Positions 31,401 through 37,803 of a stretch of 37,803 nucleotides of DNA are shown piece after piece. The stretch is from Bacteroidales bacterium UBA1219 (GTDB lineage: Bacteria; Bacteroidota; Bacteroidia; Bacteroidales; P3). Under the pieces are notes generated by a model, which saw nothing but the letters and a program-made list of their open reading frames with translations, was not told the origin of the DNA and did not search any database. The number at the start of each line of letters is the position of its first letter. The first letter of the stretch is position 1. Location of the stretch: contig DBXF01000040.1 in the NCBI GenBank assembly GCA_002309295.1, forward strand, positions 18,530 to 56,332, read 5' to 3'. The translations under genes and the position numbers were made by a program.

Positions 31401-32846
31401 AATCCTTACGGCTATATGGCCGAAAGCCGTCATCTGGCCATGCTGCGCGGTTTCGACAACATAGCCCGCGACGAATACGGCAAACCCCAGAAGGATGTCC
31501 TCAGGGCTCGCAACTATATCTATAGCCCGTACCTTGCCGACCGCGGAGAGAAGGAATTCCGCTACACACGCTACGACTATTCGGCACTTCTGCCGATGCT
31601 CAAAGCCGGCGACGACAGCCGCAAGGTGCGCGAATGGAACGAAAAGCGTCCCGAACGCGACATCTCATTAACCATCGACGCCAAGCTGCAGGTGCGTATG
31701 CAGGAGGCTTTGCAACAGTTCGCCGCCACTCGTAAAAACAACTATATGCGCGTGTCCGTTGTGGTGCTCGACGCTGCCCAAGGCGACCTGCTGTGCTCGG
31801 CAAACTACCCATTGCCCAATCAGGACACCATCGTGGCAAAGAGCAATATTCCATATTATAGCGACAACTCCCTAAATTTCAAGGCATATACCGACCGCGA
31901 CCTTGGCATGACGTTCCAGTCGCAGCCCGGCTCCACAGCCAAAGTGATGTCGGCCATGGCAGGATTTATGAAAGTAGGGGGAGATGCCACAGGAAAGTCG
32001 TATATGGTATATAGTGAAGAGAAAATCGACACAAAACTCGGCGAGCCCACAGGCAATGTGTCGCTGCACAGCGCCATAGTTCAGTCGTCGAACTGCTATT
32101 TTGTGAATTCGGTAAACGATATGGACCTTTACAAACAGCTGGGCATTATTTACATGGCCACTGGCGTACGTATCGACCGCGAAGCCATCGACAAACGCGG
32201 ACGCACCGTCATCGACAAATCGCTCACGCCATATTTCTTCTACACAAGCGATATGACGGACACCGCCGTGTTCAACGCCGAAGTGTCGGCTACCAGCAGT
32301 CGCGGCAAACATATCTACCAAAAATATATCGAACGTCGTACCAAGAAACAGCAATACGAAAAGATGAACTGGAGCCCGTGCGCATGGGCGTGGGGACAAG
32401 GCACTCTGCGCGCCACTCCGCTGAACATGGCACGTGTTGCCTCCATTGTTGTGAACAACGGCACAATGCCCCAGACACGCTACCTCCTAAACGATTCTCT
32501 GCCAATGACCAAGGTGTGTGTCAACTCGCTCGAACAGCTGAAATCGTATATGAAAGACCAGGCACGTATGAAAGGTGGCATCTCTAATCCCGCCATCGGC
32601 GGAAAGACCGGCACTCCTGAACGTTCGCATGTGGTACGCAACAGCAAAGGCCGCAGAGTGAAAAGCAGCAAAAACGACGCTTGGTATATTTTCTTTGTCG
32701 ACAGCGACGGCGTCAATCAGAAAAAAGCACGCAAACTGGCTGTGGCAGTACGTATCGAGCGTGCCAACGCCACCTCGGGCCTTGCAATGCAATTGTCTCG
32801 CAATCAAGTAATTCCTGTTTTAACGGAAAACGGTTATATGAAATAA
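28440..32846 (+). CDS. Natural fusion of a SEDS glycosyltransferase (RodA/FtsW) and a class B penicillin-binding protein
   Basis: One open frame of 1468 residues joins peptidoglycan polymerase and transpeptidase. After a membrane segment (8-26) comes a periplasmic region to about 300, including a beta-sandwich-like stretch (PAAGVLVCLRQHELVYAKKV, VEYAFTDAKGEVSFKI). Segments to about 870 contain the SEDS core: LGPFQVSEIAKF, MLSDMGPAIVVI, ASGGIGGQGLGNG, CHTDMIFSSIGEDMG with the putative catalytic D735, and PFLSYGKSSIVVNM (usually SYGGSS). A linking membrane segment follows near 860-880. GNIYDRNGVVLATS opens the PBP pedestal. The transpeptidase has S1165-TAK, S1216-S-N1218 and K1389-TGT, all intact. 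RodA and PBP2 are normally separate proteins. The reading frame and all motifs are uninterrupted, and it is flanked by the phosphatase and FHA genes. Confidence 0.93.
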   Translation: MRHIKPIIPLLFVTIVLCFGFVTLYYNQSGFLKSVSENYKTKRAINLQKGVSATDLGDFLVEQDYISDRRDADFIAKQLVAKIDSGYALPNLGAVNTTRYKVRTTLADSLGGGLLRGRCKASRETLGLDYTVEALYAHPEILKTDSFPKSNGDKELKVKVVRKDTTKTFFNKIRKKFGKPKKVPAAGVLVCLRQHELVYAKKVTIDGKDTIVRYTDTTAHDTVVEYAFTDAKGEVSFKIHDSLNYSVLPVKAGCNYGSPKGTLKNKKFVFVEGSDKIRLFDTYTYKRIKDNGALTVRTPETYRNYLIISFLLFVGLWWLLFGFVVARDRNTKRHSDTLILALLMTLTGLGLLSKFALVNPVTDKLLGWDTLVGTLIGIVAMILIARFDLVKFYNNGVRFLGMALDFDFVMQFVRWTNLPFGKKLEGFDNDIQRRTNNSSVQLFCKLLFLCVLLFLLPVILIVKLITFVCSKIPKIKDLTIPNGFGYMLLAISLLVLLFLFGSGPEGSNAKVNLGPFQVSEIAKFLTMFFVAAFFAENSDTLQAFADKQSIFGMRQVKLVLFILAFMVVMMGVSVMLSDMGPAIVVILSFILIYSVARRDTVQMFIGVATFIAMLVLAYWLNHSIVLMAAAALAWLVLWVVISWARSKRIYESAVFFNLIIVAFLFGGPLLDTLGFHNEAERLTSRNDMVWSGVWNNDVKGGDQVAQGYWALASGGIGGQGLGNGHASVVPACHTDMIFSSIGEDMGWVTLVLIVLCMALLVHRGLLIARKAGNRFAFFLAAGLATVTGIQFLVIILGSLGLIPLTGVAVPFLSYGKSSIVVNMVAYGVILSLSREKATERQAEYIREKYDGIIAAGSASFIAVGLFIVCWLFAYQFFARDNTLIRPAFVTNNQGARVAEYNPRIDILMRKLAAGNIYDRNGVVLATSVDSILNDKKVVDKIVDAGISAEDVKKAHRYPKMRYYPFGDQMFFMLGDFNTKILWGSHDDNPYGYMAESRHLAMLRGFDNIARDEYGKPQKDVLRARNYIYSPYLADRGEKEFRYTRYDYSALLPMLKAGDDSRKVREWNEKRPERDISLTIDAKLQVRMQEALQQFAATRKNNYMRVSVVVLDAAQGDLLCSANYPLPNQDTIVAKSNIPYYSDNSLNFKAYTDRDLGMTFQSQPGSTAKVMSAMAGFMKVGGDATGKSYMVYSEEKIDTKLGEPTGNVSLHSAIVQSSNCYFVNSVNDMDLYKQLGIIYMATGVRIDREAIDKRGRTVIDKSLTPYFFYTSDMTDTAVFNAEVSATSSRGKHIYQKYIERRTKKQQYEKMNWSPCAWAWGQGTLRATPLNMARVASIVVNNGTMPQTRYLLNDSLPMTKVCVNSLEQLKSYMKDQARMKGGISNPAIGGKTGTPERSHVVRNSKGRRVKSSKNDAWYIFFVDSDGVNQKKARKLAVAVRIERANATSGLAMQLSRNQVIPVLTENGYMK

Positions 32847-32861
32847 TAAAATATTCTGAAT

Positions 32862-33845
32862 ATGGGCTTTTTAGATGATATAAAGAAATTCCTTAATCCG
32901 AAGGACGAACCCGCCAAGGATAATGTTGCGGAACAAAAAAACGAGCAACAGGAAAAAAATCCTGAGCCGCCAGTACAACAGACTGTTTCTGAGCAAGTTG
33001 CTCAGCCTGAGCCTCAGGAGGAGAGTGGGGTAGGGGGAACGGAAAAAGTGACTGCTGAACAAAAGGAGACAACCGTTGAAAATCACACAGAGACTCCAAA
33101 ACCCGAGGAACAAAATTCGGACAAAGTCTCGGCACCACAGATTAGGGCGGCGGTTATCAAAAAAATCTCCGCACTGCTGAAACCGTTGTTGGGAAAAGAC
33201 GATTTCAAAGGCATAGCGCTTTACGCCACACAGTCGATCTACGCCATAGCTCTTGACAAGGAATTCGAAAATATGTTGCGCATAGAGTTCGACAACCGTG
33301 GTTTCAAATCCCTCGGCAACGGCAAAGTGGAAATTTACGAAAGCAAGCCTACCGCCGAGGCCCACGATGTTTACGACAATATTATCTTTGCCGAAATCCT
33401 TACCAAGGAATCCATTTCACACTATGCACCCCGCAAAGCCCGTATCAGCATATATCACGGCAAGGGCAGCCTAAAACAGGATGAATACATCCTCGACACT
33501 GCCGCAGACAACAAAAAAACTTATTGCATAGGTCGTGGCGACATCAGCACCAAAGGCGGTGTGTTCCGCGAAAACGACATTGTTATCGACGATGCCGAGA
33601 CCAATCCTGCCATCGTTGATTTGAACAAATATGTAAGCAGTTCGCACGCCAACATCGAAGTCCTCGACGGCGGATTTTATCTCAAGGCCATGCCGGGCGG
33701 TATCGCCAACGGCAACGCCACCAAATACATCCGCGACGGCAAGGTGTTCAAACTCGAGACAGATTCCATGTCGTACCCCCTTCAGGACGGCGATATAATT
33801 GAACTTGGCCGTACAGTCCTGCTTAAATTCGAAGTAATTGAATAA
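32862..33845 (+). CDS. FHA-domain protein with Pro/Glu-rich N-terminal linker
   Basis: The 327 residues begin MGFLDDIKKFLNP, similar in style to the first FHA protein of the cluster (MGFFKKIKDGLLG). A disordered Gln/Glu/Pro stretch runs to about residue 90. A middle domain follows at about 90-200 (IRAAVIKKISALLKPLLG, FKGIALYATQSIYAIALD). The C-terminal FHA domain has the complete phosphothreonine-binding set: CIGRGDIS with the arginine, YVSSSHANIEVLDGGFYL with the S-x-x-H core, GGIANGNATKY and LQDGDIIELG. It is cytosolic, with no membrane segment. It likely binds a Thr phosphorylated by the kinase two genes downstream, perhaps on the fusion synthase or the FhaA-like protein; the partner is inference. 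Gaps of 15 and 16 bases to its neighbours support one operon. Confidence 0.88.
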   Translation: MGFLDDIKKFLNPKDEPAKDNVAEQKNEQQEKNPEPPVQQTVSEQVAQPEPQEESGVGGTEKVTAEQKETTVENHTETPKPEEQNSDKVSAPQIRAAVIKKISALLKPLLGKDDFKGIALYATQSIYAIALDKEFENMLRIEFDNRGFKSLGNGKVEIYESKPTAEAHDVYDNIIFAEILTKESISHYAPRKARISIYHGKGSLKQDEYILDTAADNKKTYCIGRGDISTKGGVFRENDIVIDDAETNPAIVDLNKYVSSSHANIEVLDGGFYLKAMPGGIANGNATKYIRDGKVFKLETDSMSYPLQDGDIIELGRTVLLKFEVIE

Positions 33846-33861
33846 CAATAAACAACAAGAC

Positions 33862-34650
33862 ATGAAAAAAACACTTTTGTTCACGCTTTTGGCCGCTTTG
33901 CCTTTCGTGATGTTCGCCCAAGGCCCCAAGCCGATAATCACCGACACCATTTGGGTGAAAGGGATCCCCGTGGTTTTGGTGAAAGTCGAAGCAGGCACCT
34001 TTCAGATGGGAGGCACCAACGAGCAGAGCGTTGCCGCCAAACGCGACGAAAAACCCGAACACAGCGTAACCCTCTGCGATTACTACATTGCACAAACCGA
34101 AGTAACTCAGGAACTTTGGCAGACTATTATGGACAACAACCCGAGCTCGATGAAAGGCAGCAACCGCCCCGTGCACAACGTCAGCTGGTACGATTGTTTG
34201 GAGTTTATCGAAACATTGAATACCGTCAGCGGACGTAAGTTCCGCTTACCCACCGAAGCCGAATGGGAGTATGCCGCGCGTGGCGGAAACCGCAGCAAAG
34301 GCTTCCGTTTTGCAGGGAGCAACAATGTGGAGAAAGTGGCATGGAACGCCGAAAGTGCTGGAATTGAGTTGTATTATGTGATGCAACGTCAGCCCAACGA
34401 GCTCGGCATTTTCGACATGAGCGGCAATGTGTGGGAGTGGTGCAACGATGTTTATGCGCCATATTCCGACAAAGCCCAGACAAATCCCAAAGGTCCCGAG
34501 TATGGAGACGACAGGGTGCTGCGCGGCGGCAGCTGGCAAAGTTCCCGCACCGATTGCCGAGTGAGCAGTCGCAAAAACGCCATACCCTACGACCGACAAG
34601 AAACCTACGGCCTGAGATTGGCTGTGGATATTTCGGAGTTCAGAAATTAG
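33862..34650 (+). CDS. Exported SUMF1/FGE-sulfatase-domain protein
   Basis: The 262 residues start with a signal peptide (KKTLLFTLLAALPFVMFAQ). The rest is a single SUMF1 fold: VKVEAGTFQMGGTNEQS, then YYIAQTEVTQELWQTIM, PVHNVSWYDCLEFIETLN, FRLPTEAEWEYAARGG, NELGIFDMSGNVWEWC and DRVLRGGSWQSSRTDCRVSSR. Formylglycine-generating enzymes use a pair of cysteines in the GGSFxCxxxxC region; here only the second position (DCRVSSR) has one. It is therefore unlikely to make formylglycine. Bacteroidota use similar non-catalytic SUMF1 domains in GldK/GldJ-like and other envelope proteins. ATG at 33862 is chosen over a TTG overlapping the previous gene, as it gives the signal peptide. It is a periplasmic or surface member of a cluster otherwise concerned with wall synthesis. 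Confidence 0.87.
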   Translation: MKKTLLFTLLAALPFVMFAQGPKPIITDTIWVKGIPVVLVKVEAGTFQMGGTNEQSVAAKRDEKPEHSVTLCDYYIAQTEVTQELWQTIMDNNPSSMKGSNRPVHNVSWYDCLEFIETLNTVSGRKFRLPTEAEWEYAARGGNRSKGFRFAGSNNVEKVAWNAESAGIELYYVMQRQPNELGIFDMSGNVWEWCNDVYAPYSDKAQTNPKGPEYGDDRVLRGGSWQSSRTDCRVSSRKNAIPYDRQETYGLRLAVDISEFRN

Positions 34651-34687
34651 TATTAAGAGTTTACGAATCAACAATTCAACAATAAAA

Positions 34688-36775
34688 ATGGCCTTTTTAA
34701 ACGAATACGAAAAAATTAAACTGATAGGAAAGGGCAGTTTCGCCACCATTTGGAAAGTGCGGCACATCAAATTCGGCTATGTGCGTGCCATAAAAGTCTC
34801 CAACGAGATGGTTGAAGATGAGAACGACCCCGCCTACCAGTCGTTCCTCAACGAGTGCAAGGTGCTGCTCAAAATAGGCAACGGCTCGCATCCTAACATC
34901 GTGCATATTTACCAGCCCCGCCTTGTCGACAACCGCGCTGTGGTTGAGATGGATTATGTGGAAGGCGAAACGATAGACAAATATCTGTCGCGAGTCAAAT
35001 TCATATCCATTGACGAATTCCACCGCTTTTTCGAGGAGATTGTTGGTGCGCTGGCCTATTGCCACCACGACATTTTCCGTTTCCTGATGGACCCCAACGT
35101 CGACGACCTCATAACCGACCCCAACGACGGCCAGAAATACATCATCGACGAAGCCACCGAACAACGCCTTGTGGCCAAATACGGCGTCACTCACAACGAC
35201 ATCCACTCCAACAACGTGATGCGTCGCAGTTACGACGGCAATTTCATCCTCCTCGACTTCGGCCTGGCCATCCAGGACGGCAAGGCTGTGAAAAGCAGTT
35301 CGCGAAGGGGAGGGGCGCTGGAATATATGTCGCCCGAAAAATTCGAGGACAGCAGTGTAATCACCACGCAGTCGGATATTTATAGCCTTGGAGTGTTGCT
35401 CTACGAGATGCTTGCCGGCCGTGTGCCTTTCCAGATGGACCCCGCACGTTTCTCGAGCAATCCCACTGCGGCCTCGTACGAGATGATGAACGCCCACAAG
35501 ACCGCCATACCGCCTGCCATAGAGCCTTTGCGCCGCGAGGCTTTCGAGGCCGCCAACCCTGGCCAGACTTATGTCAAGGACTATCCAGACTGGCTTGAAG
35601 ATTTGATAAACCGTTGTCTTGAAAAAAATCCCGCCGAACGTTTCGCCGATGCCAAGGCTCTGCTCGACGCTTACAAAGAACTGAAAAAGGACGAAACCGC
35701 CAAAGCCAGTTTTATTCCCAATAGTATCAAGGCAACACCAACGGCCGACGCTATTATTCCTCCTTTGCCCATTTCCAGTAACGATTCGGACGAAGTCCCC
35801 CAAAACTCTTCCGCAACTATTATTCCGCCTGCAATTCCCGAAAACAAAACATCCGACGAGGTGTTGCCCAAGCCATCGGCCACGACAATAATACCGCCGC
35901 CCTTGCCGCCACGCAACACTCCGGACGTGCCCTCGGCAAAAGCCACTTCAACAACGAATCCAGAACCTGTTAAGCGTGTTGCTACTCCGCCATCCCCCCA
36001 AAAGAAATCTCATGCAGGTTTGGTGTTAGGCATTGTGTTTGGAGTGCTGGTTTTACTTGCAGGTCTGGGATTATTGGGGATGTATCTGTATGGAGTTTAC
36101 GAAGAGTCGCAGTACGATCATTACTATACCTATGCCAACAGTCTTATCCTGCGCTCCTCTGCGGTGAAGAAAAAGGATAACTCCAACAAAATCGCCTCCT
36201 TGCCGTATGGCACTGAACTTTTGATGGTTAACCACGGCGCAACATGGTCGGAGGTAAAAGCCAAAACTACCGACGGCAAACAAGAAGGTTATGTTTCGTC
36301 CGACTATATCCTTTCGCAGTCCGACTTTTTCCTGCTCGACGGCATTTTCAGCAACCAAGCGGCACGAAATCAGATCAACGACTCCAAATATCGCGATGCA
36401 CTTATAAATTATTATAAGGAACACAACTATCGTGGAGACATCAGCGATGAGGCATACAAGGCAATGGGGCGTGAAAGGTCGTCCGACACACGGCAGATTT
36501 GGCTATTGACAGGATACGACGGAAATTATAGCTCCATTTATAAAACAAAGGCATACAATACACAATCCAAAAACGACGATTTGGTTGTTGTGCTCGAAAG
36601 ATACGAGAACAATATCTGCACTGCCCGGAGACTTGTCTATTTCTACATCGACAACGACGGCAAGAGCTATGTCATGTACGAGGACGACAATCCCGATTCC
36701 GACAGAATTAAAAACGTTTCCGTATCCACAAGCTGGTGGACGGGTAACAAAGTTTTTAACGTGGAATATTATTGA
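34688..36775 (+). CDS. Transmembrane Ser/Thr protein kinase with extracytoplasmic SH3b-like domain (PknB-like)
   Basis: Residues 8 to about 335 are a Hanks-type kinase: glycine loop IGKGSFATIW, K36 in RAIKV, catalytic HNDIHSNNV with D171 (N replaces the usual R of HRD), D190 in LDFGLA, GGALEYMSPEK and SDIYSLGVLLYEML. About 40 extra residues lie between the helix ending AYCHH and the catalytic loop (DPNVDDLITDPNDGQKY and following). A Pro/Thr-rich linker spans about 340-440 with repeated IIPP motifs. The membrane segment is about 443-468 (LVLGIVFGVLVLLAGLGLLGM). Outside, residues about 480-545 look like SH3b (NSLILRSSAVKKK, LPYGTELLMVNHGATWSEV, GYVSSDYIL), a fold that often binds wall peptides. 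An unassigned 150-residue end follows. The linker contains many possible self-phosphorylation sites. Confidence 0.92.
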   Translation: MAFLNEYEKIKLIGKGSFATIWKVRHIKFGYVRAIKVSNEMVEDENDPAYQSFLNECKVLLKIGNGSHPNIVHIYQPRLVDNRAVVEMDYVEGETIDKYLSRVKFISIDEFHRFFEEIVGALAYCHHDIFRFLMDPNVDDLITDPNDGQKYIIDEATEQRLVAKYGVTHNDIHSNNVMRRSYDGNFILLDFGLAIQDGKAVKSSSRRGGALEYMSPEKFEDSSVITTQSDIYSLGVLLYEMLAGRVPFQMDPARFSSNPTAASYEMMNAHKTAIPPAIEPLRREAFEAANPGQTYVKDYPDWLEDLINRCLEKNPAERFADAKALLDAYKELKKDETAKASFIPNSIKATPTADAIIPPLPISSNDSDEVPQNSSATIIPPAIPENKTSDEVLPKPSATTIIPPPLPPRNTPDVPSAKATSTTNPEPVKRVATPPSPQKKSHAGLVLGIVFGVLVLLAGLGLLGMYLYGVYEESQYDHYYTYANSLILRSSAVKKKDNSNKIASLPYGTELLMVNHGATWSEVKAKTTDGKQEGYVSSDYILSQSDFFLLDGIFSNQAARNQINDSKYRDALINYYKEHNYRGDISDEAYKAMGRERSSDTRQIWLLTGYDGNYSSIYKTKAYNTQSKNDDLVVVLERYENNICTARRLVYFYIDNDGKSYVMYEDDNPDSDRIKNVSVSTSWWTGNKVFNVEYY

Positions 36776-36835
36776 CAATCAGCATGTTGCGAAATTAGAA
36801 AAACGTCAGTGACAAGAACTTTGAATCTACAGAAA

Positions 36836-36876
36836 TTGTTTTTTCGCACAAAGTTGTGAAAAAACAATTTTTTTTT
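36836..36876 (+). terminator. AT-rich hairpin with T-run: terminator of the cluster or operator
   Basis: TTGTTTTTTCGCACAA (36836-36851) pairs with TTGTGAAAAAACAA (36854-36867) apart from a two-base bulge, and nine T follow (36868-36876). It lies 60 bases after the kinase stop and just before the next gene's -7 box, so it could also be a regulatory palindrome. Few GC pairs make it a mediocre terminator. Confidence 0.5.
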
Positions 36877-36878
36877 CG

Positions 36879-36886
36879 TATTTTTG
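36879..36886 (+). promoter_or_regulatory. -7 box of the acyl-CoA dehydrogenase gene
   Basis: TATTTTTG, 90 bases before the ATG at 36977. The -33 region falls in the right arm of the palindrome, with only TTG at 36854-36856. Confidence 0.5.
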
Positions 36887-36976
36887 CAAAGATAAGCCAA
36901 ACGGCTGTTAGATGCAGTTTGGTTGAATTAAACTTTTGTGTTACAACAGAATAAATAAAAAAACAACGATAAAATT

Positions 36977-37803
36977 ATGGATTTCAGCTTATCAAAAACC
37001 GAAGAACTCTTTCTGCAGATGATACGCGAATTTGCAGAAAAAGAGGTAAAACCCCTTGCCGCCGAAGTTGACGAGGAGGAACGTTTCCCGATAGAGACCG
37101 TTCAGAAAATGGCCAAGATCGGTCTGATGGGTATCCCCATCCCGAAAGAATACGGCGGAGCCGGCGGAACCAACATCATGTACGGCATGGCCGTAGAGGA
37201 ACTCTCGCGCGCCTGCGCCACCACCGGCGTGATACTCTCCGCACACACCTCTCTCTGCTGCGCTCCCATCATGGAAAACGGCACCGAGGAACAGAAACAG
37301 AAATACCTGCCCAAACTCGCCTCTGGCGAATGGATCGGCGCTTTTGGCCTTACCGAACCCAACGCCGGCACCGACGCCGCTGGTCAGCAGACCATCGCCG
37401 TGCTCGACGGCGACGAATGGGTGCTCAACGGCAGCAAGATATTTATCACTAACGGCAGCTACGCCAACGTGTTCATCATCATCGCCATGACCGACAAAAG
37501 CCTCGGCACCAAAGGCATCAGCGCTTTCATCGTTGAAAAGACCGACCCGGGCTTCAGCATTGGCAAGAAAGAAAAGAAAATGGGTATCCGCGGCTCGGCA
37601 ACCACAGAGCTTATCTTCGAGGACTGCCGTATTCCCAAGGACCGTCAGCTCGGCCAGCTCGGCAAAGGCTTCGGCCTTGCTATGAAAACCCTCGACGGTG
37701 GCCGTATCGGTATCGCCGCTCAGGCTCTCGGTATCGCACAAGGCGCTATGGACGAGACAGTTAAATACACCAAAGAACGCAAACAGTTCGGCCGCAGCAT
37801 CAG
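36977..37803 (+). CDS. Acyl-CoA dehydrogenase (short-chain/butyryl-CoA type), 3' truncated
   Basis: The first 275 residues are present and the frame is open to the end of the window. MDFSLSKTEELFLQMIREFAEKEVKPLA is the N-terminal helical domain. GAFGLTEPNAGTDA is the ACADS signature contacting FAD and substrate, ITNGSYANVFIIIAM the beta domain, and MGIRGSATTELIFEDCRIP and the following GRIGIAAQALGIAQGA belong to the C-terminal domain. The catalytic glutamate, expected about 100 residues further, is outside the window. Closest in feel are butyryl-CoA dehydrogenases, which in anaerobes may pair with electron-transfer flavoproteins. These FAD enzymes form the 2,3 double bond of acyl-CoA. The gene has its own promoter and is unlikely to belong to the wall cluster. 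Confidence 0.93.
   Translation, partial: MDFSLSKTEELFLQMIREFAEKEVKPLAAEVDEEERFPIETVQKMAKIGLMGIPIPKEYGGAGGTNIMYGMAVEELSRACATTGVILSAHTSLCCAPIMENGTEEQKQKYLPKLASGEWIGAFGLTEPNAGTDAAGQQTIAVLDGDEWVLNGSKIFITNGSYANVFIIIAMTDKSLGTKGISAFIVEKTDPGFSIGKKEKKMGIRGSATTELIFEDCRIPKDRQLGQLGKGFGLAMKTLDGGRIGIAAQALGIAQGAMDETVKYTKERKQFGRSI

Noticed and set aside
33862..34650. Genuine formylglycine-generating enzyme
   Set aside because: Only one cysteine stands in the GGS...C region, and no sulfatase gene is nearby.
26117..36775. Type VI secretion regulatory module (Fha, PppA, PpkA)
   Set aside because: T6SS loci also contain FHA, PP2C and kinase genes, but no Tss structural gene (sheath, Hcp, ClpV, VgrG) is here and the core gene is a peptidoglycan synthase.
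1..37803. Insertion sequence, prophage or integrative element
   Set aside because: I saw no transposase, integrase or phage genes and only one tRNA, with no repeated 3' end of it downstream.

Overview
The window most resembles the chromosome of a member of the Bacteroidota, probably Bacteroidales. Several genes and a tRNA are preceded by the phylum's promoter signature, TTTG, about 20 bases, then TAnnTTTG (best at 6943-6974 and 9426-9457). Shine-Dalgarno sequences are scarce. The window also holds a TPR/PD40/OmpA-like envelope protein of the PorE type and lipoprotein and cell-wall genes typical of the group. Both ends cut through a gene. I cannot name the species.

Layout. 1-4882: a flavin oxidoreductase fragment, the nucleotide house-cleaning enzyme RdgB, a DUF151/UVR protein, a stand-alone HsdR_N nuclease-like protein and Lon protease. 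4908-7074: a PorE-like envelope protein and tRNA-Pro(GGG). 7124-12423: RecG on the minus strand, divergent from a single-chain MmeI-like restriction-modification enzyme. 12639-15606: an unknown secreted protein, a BASS-type transporter and a RarD-type transporter. 15789-19945: TsaC/Sua5, a coiled-coil lipoprotein with a strong terminator, a tRNA-dihydrouridine synthase, an NAD-dependent epimerase-like protein and a small HSPFV-type protein. 20034-26082: an M23 peptidase on the minus strand, topoisomerase IV subunit A and a GT4 glycosyltransferase. 26117-36775: a tight seven-gene plus-strand cluster. 36977-end: an acyl-CoA dehydrogenase fragment.

The main discovery candidate is the 26117-36775 cluster. 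It encodes a FhaA-like protein, a 27-residue membrane microprotein, a membrane-anchored PP2C phosphatase, a 1468-residue natural fusion of a SEDS glycosyltransferase (RodA/FtsW) with a class B penicillin-binding protein, a canonical FHA protein, an exported SUMF1-domain protein and a transmembrane Ser/Thr kinase with an extracytoplasmic SH3b-like domain. Content and order closely parallel the actinobacterial fhaA-fhaB-pstP-rodA-pbpA-pknA-pknB locus. Here the polymerase and crosslinker are one chain, and SH3b replaces the PASTA sensor. My inference is that it is a phospho-regulated peptidoglycan synthase.

A second signal lies between genes. At least six intergenic spots carry arrays in a strict 7-base register (some with 8-base blocks). 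They share words across the window and on both strands, and in four cases an array overlaps the stop codon of the adjacent gene. A third is a mosaic in the restriction-modification gene, where a low-GC central segment interrupts a roughly 61-62% GC gene, as expected for an exchanged specificity module.
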